Shown here: one piece after another, positions 47,624-59,300 of the stretch
Numbering within the stretch: the first letter of the stretch is position 1
Layout: every line of letters begins with the position of its first letter
Assembly: GCA_030268105.1 (NCBI GenBank)
Contig: BSDZ01000004.1
Span: 615,001 to 679,000 of the forward strand
Reading direction: 5' to 3'
Length of the DNA stretch: 64,000 nucleotides
Source: Volvox africanus
Taxonomy: Eukaryota > Chlorophyta > Chlorophyceae > Chlamydomonadales > Volvocaceae
Made by a program: the position numbers and the translations under genes
The notes under the pieces: model-generated
What the model was told of the DNA's origin: nothing
Database searches by the model: none
Seen by the model: only the letters and a program-made list of their open reading frames with translations

Positions 47624-50600
47624 ATGGAACCCATTTCTACATCTTTCCTTCGTCGCTCTATTTGCACGGACAGTGATGCTTTTGAGACCGGAATAATTCG
47701 CGGTGCTGCCGTCAAATACAATGATTCGGCGGCTCTCAGGTTGCGTCGACGGGCTCTAATTAAGGTCTGATACTTCTCCTTGCGTGTCTAAGCACGTTCA
47801 TGGCACGGCTGTCTTATCCTTTGCATGCGTTAGTGTCAATATAAATGCGCTTTGTGCGACTAAGAAACGCGAATATTCAATGTGGAAGGTGAAATGTATA
47901 TTACCAATTGCCCCCGCTCTCGTGGCATTGCATACGGAATCTACAGTGGCAACCCGGCGCTCCAAGTAAGGTTCTTATCGTCAAGAAACCGAAGAATCCT
48001 GCTGCATCAGCAAAGCTCCAGGAGATAGGCTTGTGGCTGCGCTCGCGGGGCATTGAAGTGTTCGTGGAGAGGGTCGTCTGGGCAACCGAATGTAAGGTAC
48101 GCCTCATGGTCAACCACGGCGTTCACACAAGGAAAGGCGGGTTTGGGAGTTACGTCCCGCAGTCAACCCGGGGTTTACGTGAAGGCGCGGGTCAACCATA
48201 GGCAGCAACCTGTATCAGAATGGGCTAAGGAAAATTCGCGAATCGGACAAGCGACTTGTGTAGCCGGATGCTGTCAGGTACTTGTGTTGCTTAGGAGCTT
48301 GTGCGCCTTGCATGCCGTCAGTTGGATAGGGCTGGATCTTTGGATGCTGGTGGCCTGGTGAGATACAGATTTGGTGGGTCAGCTACTGGTGTCATGCGGG
48401 TGGCTTTAGGGGCTCTTGAGGGGCCAAGGGTGGGGTGGGGTGGGGCGGTCTTCTATATGTCTCGTCACCGGGCATATCCCTAAGCCTTCCATGCGCCCTC
48501 TGGGCCCTTCATGCTACGCCCCAAGTCCGGGTTTGTCTGTCCTTGCCCGCCCGCTCCACCCGGCGGTACAGCAGGATTTCAGCATTTTCGATCCGCACGC
48601 CAATCGCCATGACATCGATTTCTGCATTTCGCTTGGTGGCGACGGCACCGTGCTGTATCTGACGTCACTGTTTGAGGAGGTGGGTAAGCTGCGGAACTCC
48701 GAAATGCTCATAGCCCTTGTATCCCTCCCGAAGCTCTTCCCAGCTGCTAAGGCATGTACTGAGGCAGCTTGCAACCCGATGCTATCCGATGGCATCAGCA
48801 TGCCCTGCCCTCAGCATTGCGTGCAAACTTTTCAGAGGATTTAGCCTGTAGAAGATTATGGCTGAAATCTGGTATCTTATTGGCAAATCCGTTGCCTGTG
48901 GACCGCAGGACGAGCCGCTGCCACCCGTATTGTGTTTTGCCATGGGCACGCTGGGCTTCTTGACCCCCTTCGACGCGGCCAACTATGAGGCCACCCTGGA
49001 GCGCGTGCTAGATACGAACAGCCAACCGCTATACTGCACGTTGCGCACACGCAAGCGATGCGAAGTGGTGTATGATGGTCGGCTAGAAGCTGTTCACCAC
49101 GTGCTTAACGAGTGAGGACGCGGGCCGCCCAGGATCTAGATGGATCCTAGCGAATGAGCAGGGAGGCCCGCTATGCCAGGCTAAGCAGGTGTTTAGGTTT
49201 TAGCTGGTGAAGTGTAAATGAGGGGAAGAGCTTGGGTAAGGAGCGTAAAATTGAACAAGCGGTTTCGAAAATGCGGAGGCAGGCGTTTCAAGCCATTGTG
49301 GCCATGGCATGCGGTGCATGTCACGGTTACCAATGCCTGCTCCAACAACAGAACTGAACGATAGCGGTCACTATTATTTGCCCTCATTTGGCATTCGAGG
49401 ACTGCATTGTTGGAACGGGACTTGTTCATCCGGCAGACGTTACCCTATCTGCGCTTTCGTCCAGCTCCTTGCATTGGAAACGACATCGACGTCCGCATCA
49501 TGGCCGCCTGTGGTACTCGTCTTCATTCGCATTGCAGAAGAATCGACGCCGTATTTTGAATGCCTCTCGTCAAACACATCGTTCCTCCTGGGCCACCCCA
49601 CGGCTCTCACGAAACCCACAGGTGCGTACTGGACCGCGGCGCCTTTCCTGGGGCTGTGCTATTGGAGATATTCGTCGACGGTTCATACCTTACGAATGTG
49701 GAAGCGGATGGCCTCATTATTTCAACCCCCTCGGGTTCCACCGCCTATTCTATGTCGGCAGGAGGCCCCGTGGTGGCGCCCTCTGTGCCCTGCACCGTCT
49801 TCACGCCCATTGCGCCGCTATCTCTGTCCTTCCGGTACGCCGTAGCTGACGTCATCCACTATTTTGCCAGTTTGAGGCGCGCCGGCTGGGATGGTGTCAC
49901 GACGGAAATACATTAAAGCGTAATTCACTATAAAGATAGGAGTTCATCCTGTGTCGGAAAGGAGCTTCACCCTTCCACTTAACATGCATCAGCTGTGAAT
50001 TACCCTCCTCCCATCCCGATGCTCGGGGCCGGCTCCAACTCGACAGGTTGTGTAAGCTTGGACAGTTAGCTGGGGTCGCGTGGATTCAATCAATCCAGAC
50101 ACCAACTCCTCTACGCACCTGACGTTTCGGTTTGCCTCCTCCTCGGCCCCGTGCCGTTGCTCCGCACCTTGCAGTCCCGTGGTTATCCCCGAGTCCTCCT
50201 CCATCTGCGTGCACCTGCCCACGTGCGCCCGGTCCCACGCGCGGGCCTCCTTTGATGGCAAGAAGCCCATGCGTGTGCGGCGGGGCACCTCATTGTTCTT
50301 CACCACGTCGTTATGCCCCTTGCCCGTCATCAGCTTGGGACCAATGGATACCGACTGGTGCGTTGCGAAAGCAGAACTAGGCGCGTTTGGGCAGGCGGAA
50401 GGGGCAATGGTTAAAGGGGGAGCAATAAATGGAGGAATGAAATGCACGGCCAGCTGCGCGACTTACTAATCGGGGCTTTCTGGAGCGGTGCGTCTATGTT
50501 TAAGGTGTAATGTATGGCTGGACGAAGTATATGCCCAAGCGTTTACATGCCTTACGTAGCTGGGACTGCAGAAAAGAGCAAGCTTTATCAATTATCAAGT

Positions 50601-51531
50601 GCCGCCCCGACGTGGACTTTGTGTGTGCCAATGCAGGTATGAGGGTATCACAAGCAAGCTTAAATGGAACCAGGCCATCCGCCAGCTACCAAGCTGCCCC
50701 AGTCCTGTCGGTGCCCAGCAGCAGGAGCTATGCAGCGCGCGGCTTGCGGACCGCGCCGCTGCAGAGGTTGCATTGGCGGCAGCGGACGGCTGCCCAGTGC
50801 CAGATGATGCTTATCTGGTTCACGCCGCTGCGGCAGCAGCTGCCGCTGCCCTCCCGCGACTTTCTTCAGAGCGCAATATGCTTGGCCTACCAAGGCCAAG
50901 CATCCTGGGTGGTGGTGCCGCTGCTGGCAGTGCCGCACCCCTTGCTCTACCGGCTGCACCCAGCATGTCCCATGCAGCTGCGAGCAATTGTATAACAGCC
51001 AAGTGCACAGGTCTTGGGGACGGTACGGTTGCTAGCAGCAATAGCAGCAGCACCGCCACGCTGGGCAGCGCCCACAGCGGTAGCACCAGCGTCCTCGGTG
51101 GAGGACATCGCAGCGGCAGCGGCAGCGGGTTTGATTTGGCGGGCGAGGGTAGCAGCGCCGATGAGTCGATGACTAACAGCCTGTATGATCCAGACGAAGC
51201 AGCGTTGGCAGCTGAGATGTCACGCGCATCGGCTGCCGTAACTGTCGCTGCGGCGGCTCTGGCGGCGGCCAGCAAGCCGCTGCAGCCTGCTGTGCTGCGA
51301 GCAAGGTCTGTTAAGGTGCAGCAAGTGGGACCCGCGGTTGCTGTGGGTGCGTGCCGTGCGGACGCCACCGGACAAGGTCACGGTGGTGGTCGGAGGCGTG
51401 GCCGTTTTCGGCGTAGTGGCGACAGTGAGGGCGATGGCGAGGCTACCGATGCTTCCGTCCCTGCATCGGCCGTAAGTGGCAAAATCATACCCGAGCGGGA
51501 ATCTCAGGAGCGCGCCAGGTACCTGGCTTGA
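47624..51531 (+). CDS. NADK: NAD kinase with long low-complexity C-terminal extension
   Basis: NAD kinase phosphorylates NAD+ with ATP to give NADP+. Exons (plus): 47624-47764, 47947-48096, 48572-48679, 48909-49111, 49622-49834, 50175-50357, 50637-51531; all phases agree, 630 aa. Landmarks: [19 protein letters not shown] (plant-type N-terminal strand), [15 protein letters not shown] with the GGDGT motif near residue 119, [17 protein letters not shown], the NE/D motif as [47 protein letters not shown], and [16 protein letters not shown]. After [19 protein letters not shown] the last exon adds about 280 residues rich in Ala, Ser and Gly that do not belong to the kinase fold. The first exon is tentative; upstream exons encoding a transit or regulatory region may be missing. 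Exon 3 has a tandem acceptor (ACAGCAG), so one Gln may vary. Confidence 0.9.
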
Positions 51532-51751
51532 GTAGGTAGCTGCGAGCTGGCTCTACCAACAGCCAACAGGTTGGATGGTCCCACGAAGCATCGGTACCTG
51601 AGCACGATTACCCGTCTGTGCGCGCGTGCTGTCGGGTCTCCATGGGAAGAAGTGTTGGACATTGCCTGGCATCGCGTGGATGGCCGGCGGTACCTGATAT
51701 CTCTCATGTCTGACTAGGATGGTGTATTGACGGCCTTGTTTTGGTTAAGGT

Positions 51752-51756
51752 TGTAA
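51752..51756 (+). terminator. Candidate poly(A) signal TGTAA for NAD kinase
   Basis: TGTAA about 220 bases downstream of the stop at 51531, the spacing and sequence expected of chlorophyte genes. Short match, so only suggestive. Confidence 0.45.
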
Positions 51757-53349
51757 AACGGCGGTGTGGCTTGTTTGCCCATGGGGCTGTCTGTCTCATC
51801 ACATTTGGTATGTACGTGGCCACAACTGGTTTTTGGCTGCCGTGTGTGGTTTGGTGTTCTGGTCATATTTGTTCGTTCACGGTGCTCCCCCGCCTTAGGT
51901 GTGGTATCGGATTCTTTTGCTCGATATTAGAGCAAGCGTTGCGGGCTGCACGGTTTCAAGTGGAGTAGATCTCTTTTTTTGCGAGGAGGGCAGACGGAGA
52001 TGTCAAAGCCTTCGTGTGCGTGGGGCTAACAGCGGCAGGTGTGGAGATGAGCAAGAAGGAAAATGCATCAACGGGAAGAGGACATTGGGGAAGAAATTCT
52101 GACCTTCGGCATCAAGACCTATCAGTTTTGGTGCGAGAGACTGCTGGCAAACTGCGCCGAGGTAGGAAGGGCCGATGTGCTTATTTCGTGAAATGCCCAA
52201 GTTTTCGTGCTCAAGGGCGTTTTGACATGGAAAGATGAAACGCCAACCCATTTACTCGGCTGTCCTTTCCATGCATGGAAATACGCTGATGCGGCCTGGT
52301 CTTGCAGACCATCATTCTTTTGTGCCAACAGCAATCTGACAAATAGGTCGGCGCTCTACTTTGTACGGATGCCCGTGTTTGTGTGGCTATTGATGAATGG
52401 CCTGTTTCAAGACAGTGAATGGTACCAAGCGCATCTGCTTTATGTCTTAGCGTGCCTCAACTTGTGCGGCATCTCGAGGGTGCTGCACCTCGAACATAGC
52501 GGATGTCCTCACGTCACTTCTTCAGCTAAGTGGTTACATATATGATTCCCGGTGTTGCAATGTTCGTCTCGGCGTATTGTGGCAATTGTGGTGGTGCATC
52601 CGACCGTAAGGCGTAAATGCGTCGCAGAAGTGGGAGCAAGGTGCCATGTGCGCGCATGTTGGTGTGTATTCGGATCATTGGCTATAGTATGTTCTCATCA
52701 CGAAACCGCGCAACGGCATGTTTCTCCAACAATGTAAGTATCACGCATTACTTATGTCAGGCTAGTTCAGTCTCACAAGTAACCCATCAGACAACATATG
52801 CAAAACAACAGCACAACACGTCCACTCGGGGCAATAAGCGTTAAGTTGTAAAACTTGTCGTTAGGAGCTAAATATATGTGCTATGGTATTAACATGCTTG
52901 CCCTCGGCGCCGCATATTGCATCACATTGCACCCTGCCGAATTCATGTAAACCGTAACAAATTTGGTGACCCACAGGTCACAACGGTAAAAAATATGTAT
53001 TTACGGTGAAATGGCTGACCGTCAGGTCTAAGTCCTGTCCCTTCTATTGACGAGCCCCGGCTGGATACAAGGTCGGGGCCGCAGCGGATAGAATAATGCG
53101 ACACTAGGGGCAACCCGGCACGGATCCCCGCACTTTAGATACGCCAAACCTGCTATCACAGCCAGAAGGAATCGCAGAGGGTTTGTATATTACTCCCAGC
53201 AGCAAGGCCCAAGTCCATTGCTATCAGAATGCAGGTACCGCATGCCTTGCCGCTTGCGATGCAGATCAGTCACGTTCACAGCAGCAGCTTGCTGTGTACG
53301 TCCGGATGGGTATCTGACCTGCGGTGGCGTTGAACTGTCCAGCGCTTCG
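51757..53349. other. Intergenic between convergent NAD kinase and coiled-coil genes
   Basis: No gene supported. A short inverted repeat (GCCCCG ... CGGGGC) lies near 53046-53072. Another plus-strand TGTAA occurs near 52848. The region must contain the 3' UTR of the minus-strand coiled-coil gene. Confidence 0.45.
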
Positions 53350-56300
53350 TCAAGCCGAAGGCGGCTTCCTTCTAAGACCTTGAAGTTCACGTGCGGCGGG
53401 CTGCATGAGCTAAAGGCCCGGACCCAAGTCCCTGTGGAAACGCTGCCCCAACGCAACGTAAATTGAACACAAGCACCGGAAGGATAGGAGCAGGGCACTC
53501 TTACCGTTTGCAACGTGCTAGCAACGATACATCATGCCTTGCTTGGGTCGACATGAGTTATGGCCGCCAAGGAACTGCGACTGCTGGACAAGGCAAGTGG
53601 ATGTGAGGTGCGCAGGGCGGCAACGGATGTATCGCTGCATAATGTGACACTGCAACATGCGCCGCCACGGAAACACGGCAGCTGTAACCGCTGTTTGCCT
53701 TCGCCTACGTACCTGTATTTGACTCTCATCCGGGTACATGGTATGTAGTGGCATCCGCAAGGCCCTGCTGCCGTCACCAACCCGACCACCATTACCCGTC
53801 CTCCAAAGGCCCGTCTCTGCCTCTAAGCTGCGATATTCCCCCGTTGCCGGCCGTGACCTCTGCGACATCCGCACGAGGGGCAGAGCAGAGTTTTGCCGCC
53901 CCGGCGCCGGAACTGAAGCGGCGGGACTTGTCGACGGAAAGATGCAGCTGCCATCAGGCAGATTGCCTGTTCCGTCAGGCCCGCTGCCCTCAAGAGTGGC
54001 CACTGCAGCCGTCATGTAGTGCGTCCACAGCCCAGCCCCCGGACTGTCTGGCGCGGGAATGGACACGTTGACTGCATTAAGGGCATCCCGGGCAGAAGCC
54101 GTGCCAGTGGACGGGGAAGTGGCCGCGGCTGGGCGGCTCCGTTGGCTCAGGAGAAGACTATCCAGTTGCTTCAACTGGTCCCTGGGGATGTGCCAAAATG
54201 CACAGCATCAATTTACTGCGACGTAAACGATATATAGGGGGGTATGTGAAGACTGCAGCATTCGGTGTCCCAGCGCCAATGACCATGCGAACAGCTATGA
54301 TCAATAATGCGGCGCAAGGGGGCCTTCCTGCGATATTGCCTGAACTTTAAACATTTTTGCCATCTTTAGTACTTACCGTAAATCCGTTAAATCCTTATCC
54401 AGTTCCGATATGCTGGGTACAGGGCTTTCATGGAACAGCATACGCGTGGCATTGCGGCCGGCCGCTACTGCCATATGTGCTTCTGGCGCAAGACCGGCCT
54501 GCGCTTCATCTTCCGCATCTATCGCCACCTCCGCCAATTCCTTTCCGCCAACTGTGCTGCCGAGAGTAATGACTGCAGCCGCCATCACTGGGTCCTGACC
54601 CTCTGCGGCGAACGACGAGCCACCGCTGCTGCCCGACGCATGCGCCGTCAATTGGCGGGGCCGCTCTCCAAGCCACTCGTGCTGGCATTGCGGTTGCTTC
54701 ATTGCATTGCAGCTAGCTTCATGATCTCTAACACTGCCGCTATCGAAAGGCCCATCATCATTCGCAACAGTTATGCTCTCCGCAAGGCCGTATTGTTGCC
54801 AGCGACTTACAACGCTTCCAAGACGCCAGCCGTCACGAATGGCCTCAACAGCACTGCGGTTGTCGTCCAGATCCGCCGCCGCGGGGCCGGGGCTTTGTCC
54901 GGCCGCTGCTGCCGCCTCATCCTCCTGCAAAGAGCCCAAGGACCGATAGCCATACGACTGGCCGGATTGGCGCTGTCGGACTGGGGAGCAGACTTCGGGA
55001 TATGCAAGCGATGCGGAGAAGGCACCGAAGCGGCGGAGGGGCTGGTCGGCTATAGCCACGCCAGCGGGCTGGCTAAGGCCCCATCTCCTTTCAGCATGTT
55101 CCATTGGCAGGGACCCACGACCATCCCGTTCCTGCCCTAGACCGCTGCCATTGATGCTGTGTTGCACGGTAAGCGTTGCCCTCGAGCTTAACCCACTGCC
55201 GAGGCCTCGAACAGGTGACGCCTCTGCGCTACCCGAAGGGCTGCTCCGAGGCAGGGCCGTGACACTGCCAAAAGGCGCGGCGTTAGGCTCTGTGATGGCA
55301 TCGCCGCTGTGGTGGTCGCCGCCGCTGCTACGCTGGGTCATAGTTCCGCTATTAAACTGGAGCGCCAGAAGCGTAGCTGGTTGAACCTGCACAGGGCATT
55401 GCGCCATGGAGTGTGGTAAAGAAAACCCTGCAGGTACACGGGTGCGGCATAGGCAGCGCTGCTGCTCTCGGCAGCCTAACAAGGCAGGTCCCCATGGAGC
55501 CCTGCAATGCCGTCTCAGTATTGGACAGCAGCTCCTTCACTCGGACAATGGAGGAGCTGCTGTAAAATAAAGGAGGAGCACAGACCTATGCCTTGAAGGC
55601 TGACTCGAACCCAACCAAACCCACGTGCCTTGCCCTGGACTTGCTGCTGTGATAACCGCTTCTGCAGCCCCGCCACCTCCTCCCCCATCTCCACCAACTG
55701 CTGCTGTAGCTCAAACTGTTTCAGCCTTAACATAGTATTCTCCTTCATTTCCTTTGCTTCGACCACATGCTCTGCCTCCTGATCCGTTGGAAGGGACACC
55801 GAATCCGGACGTCCGGTTTCGGAGCTGCTCGGCTGGGCGCCCTCCTGGGAACTGAGGCCGTCGCTCGATACCAGCGCCTGCAGAACCTCGCTGACACCGG
55901 TCCAGGCAGGAGAGCCGGGCATCATTTGCTGCGGCACGTCGTCGTCAAAGCTATATTGCGGTGTAGACATCTCGTCGCTGACCGAGCGCTGGGAGGCCCG
56001 TCCCCCGGCCACGACATCTGCGATGTGGTTGCGGGACGGTGTGGCCAACCCCACAACCTGGCGATAGACAACAGCCGGTTAGCCACAGCCGAAGTTAGTC
56101 GATCGATATACGATTACCCGTCAACCTGGTCCTAAATAGCTTACATTTCAAACGGCAAGATCATTATCCTGGCTGACTGCACCGGCAACCATGGCAACTT
56201 GCTGAGGGGCAGATCTCACCTCCATGTCACGCTCCAAGGAACGCACTGCAGCGAGGGCGCCGCCCCCTAGGCCAGCCACAGAGTGATGATCACGGATCTG

Positions 56301-59300
56301 CCGCTCAAGGAACGACACGTTGCCATCCTGCTGTGACATGATGGTCTGCATATGAAGTGTGCGAACCGGGAGGTAGGTGCAAACCCCAGCGCGATATTTG
56401 GGGCTTTCATGTTTTGAGCACATGCACGTCCATTCCCAACTCTTAACCTTGTAGCGCTGCGTTTGAATAAGTGGTTCAAAGTGGTTTGGGCAAATGACAC
56501 GTGACCTAGTGCATGCGCTGGTCAACGGCCAGCAGCGTTCTGCTGCTTCTTGAAACGACTGTCACCTATTGGCTGCTTCCCCGTTAGGCACAAGCCTTAT
56601 CATGAGCATCAACTGTGCGCGTCATCTTCTGCATAATGCCGCGGCATTTGTAGTGATAAGGCATGCCTGTGCAAATCCTTTATAAGATATCATAACATTA
56701 CTTGCTACGTAGCACGTTGGTATCCAGACTTCTAAGGATTTCTGTGAACTGAACCAAACGAGGTTCCCAAACACACCTGCCAAACACCTGCTAAACTGAG
56801 CTACAATAGTGCCCACCGTTGCCCCCATACCTGCTCTGTCGTTTGCCGTGCGTTCTCCGGTCTCCGCTCCACCTCCGCCACATGTGCCGACATCGCTGCG
56901 GCCATATCCGAGCGCAGCGCTACCGCGGCGCCCTGCTTTGCCATGGCTTCCAAGCGTGCAGCATCTGCCGCCGCCGCCCGCTGCTGTAGCTCTCCCGCAC
57001 GTACCCGCGCGCCATCGAGCTGCTTACGCAATTCCGATACCAAGCCCTCCAGCACCGTTCGCGCGCTACGCTCCGCATCAAGCGCGTCCGCTAGATCCTT
57101 CCTCCCTTCGCCGCCGTCACCGCAACCATCTTGTGCCTGCTCCTCCGCATCCCCTGCTACACGCTCTGTGCGCTGGAATTGCTGCAGCTGGCAACGCAGC
57201 CCAGCATTCTCTCGCACTAGCTCCTGGCTGCGGCCGGCCAGAGTCGCCAGAGAGCTGTGCACTCCCTCTAGCTGACGCTGTAACGCAATAACGCGCGTAT
57301 GCTGCTCTACCGCCTGCTGTGCGAGCACCTGGGCTTGGTGGGCCAGCATCTGCTTGGCGGGATGGGCCTCATAGGCCCGCGCCTGCTCGTCAATCAAGCG
57401 CTGCTGGTGCTGATACTGTTGCTGACCTTCCACAAGTCGCTGTCGCAACTCATCCACCTCGCGGACAGCCGCCAGCACGGCGACATGCGCCGCCTCCATC
57501 TGCTGGTACAGTTCGTCCACCTGCCGGATTGCGATAACCGCCTCTGACTGTGCTTCTGCAAGGTGCAGCATGAGGTCATCCACCTCCTTGCTTCCGCCTC
57601 CCGCTGCCGCACGCAACGCCATTACCTGCAGCCGAAGGTCCTCACCTTCTTGACGGAACATTGCTGCGGCGGCCTGTGCAGCTGCTAGCTGCTGCCGAAG
57701 TTCATCGGCCGTCTCCCGACTGCCATTCGCTGCGGCTGTCGTGGCCTCACGTGCGGAAACCAGCTCCCGTTGCAGTGCCGCCAGCTCCTGGCCGCTCGCA
57801 GCCGCCTCACGCTGCGACGCGTCCATTTGTTGCTGAAGGATCTTTACCTTCCGGCTCAGCGTTGCCACGGCGTTCTGCGATGCTAACAGCTCATGCCGCA
57901 GGCTCTCCGTTGCTGCCGTTGCCTCCTGTGCGGCGGTAAGCTGTTCGCGTATCCGATCTGACTCCTTGCCCAGCAGCCGGGCCTCCTCCTGAGCCCTCGC
58001 CAGCTGGTCTCGCAGCTGCTCACAGAACTCGTTTGAGTCGCGTGTCACAGTGTCTGCCACTTCCTCCGCAGCCTTCAGACGTCCCGCTAGCTCAACCACC
58101 TCTGCACCACCGTCCGCCACTTGCTTGGAGAGCTCTGCGAGCGTGCGGCGCAAGGTCTCTGCATCCTTGTTGGCTGCACCAGCCTCAGCCCGTGCCTCTG
58201 TCAGCTGGTTCCGCAGCCCGTCGGCCTCCGCATTTGCTACCTCCGCCACCTTCTCGGCCTCTGTCAGCCGCTGTTGCAGAGTTTCCGTCTCGGCATGCGC
58301 TGCATCAGCCGCCTGCTCGGCGTCGATCAGTTGGTGCCGCAGCTCTTCCACTTCCGCGCCCAGCGCCACCATCTCATCCTTGGCCGCCGCAAGCTGACGT
58401 CTCAGCTCCCCTGCTTCCAGACGGCTCGCCGTGGCCATATCGCGGCTTGCCCCTTCAGCCACCGCCACCGCAGCGGCGTACTCGCGCCGCAGCTCGTCCG
58501 CCGCGCGATCCTTGGCCTCCACGAGCGCCTGTAAATCGGCCTTATGCCAGCGCAACTCTTCTGCCTCCTGCTCCCGCTCTTCCAGCGATCGGACCGCATC
58601 GGCAAGCTGGCCCCGCAGCTCTTGCAGCTTGCAGCTGGATGCCTCCGCTTCCGCCTGCTTCTCAGCTAATCGCTCACGCAAATCAACGAGGTCACGGCCG
58701 CGTTCCTCCACTGCCTGCTTTGCCTTAAGCACGCGTTGATGCAGCTCAGCCAAACGCTGATCGTTTGCCGACTGAAGTTCTGTCGTTTTGCTGCGAAGGG
58801 TCTCTGTCTCCAGGACCTGCGCCTCCAACGCCGCCGTCGTTACGACCATCTGCCTTCGCAGTTCGCCCACCTCCCGGTCAGCTGCCTCCGCGAGTTGTTC
58901 TGAGTCCGCCAGCCGCCCGCGCAGTGATGCCACCTCGGCGGCGCTTGCGTCTGCTGATGCCTGGGCCTCCGTCAACCGCCGCTGCATCTCCTCAATAACC
59001 ATCAGGCCCCCAGTCGCTGCCTCCCGAGCAGTGGACAGCTGCCGTCGCAGCTCGTCAGCATCGCGATCACGGGTCTCTGCTACCCGCTCGACATCTTGCA
59101 GCTGTTGGCGCATACTTTGGGCCTCTCGAAGGCTAGCTTCGAGCTGTGCTTCGAGCTGGCAACGAGTCTCGTCGAGCTCTTGCGCTTGAATGGCCGCCTT
59201 GAACTCCGCCTCTGACAGTTGCTGCCGCAATTGCTCCGTTTCCCTGCTCTCTTTCTCTGCGGCGGTTCGCGCCGCCTGCAGCAGCCCCCCAAGATTCTGC

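Noticed and set aside
54430..55140. Plus-strand open frame of 236 codons
   Set aside because: Antisense to an exon of the coiled-coil gene that is joined in phase on both sides.
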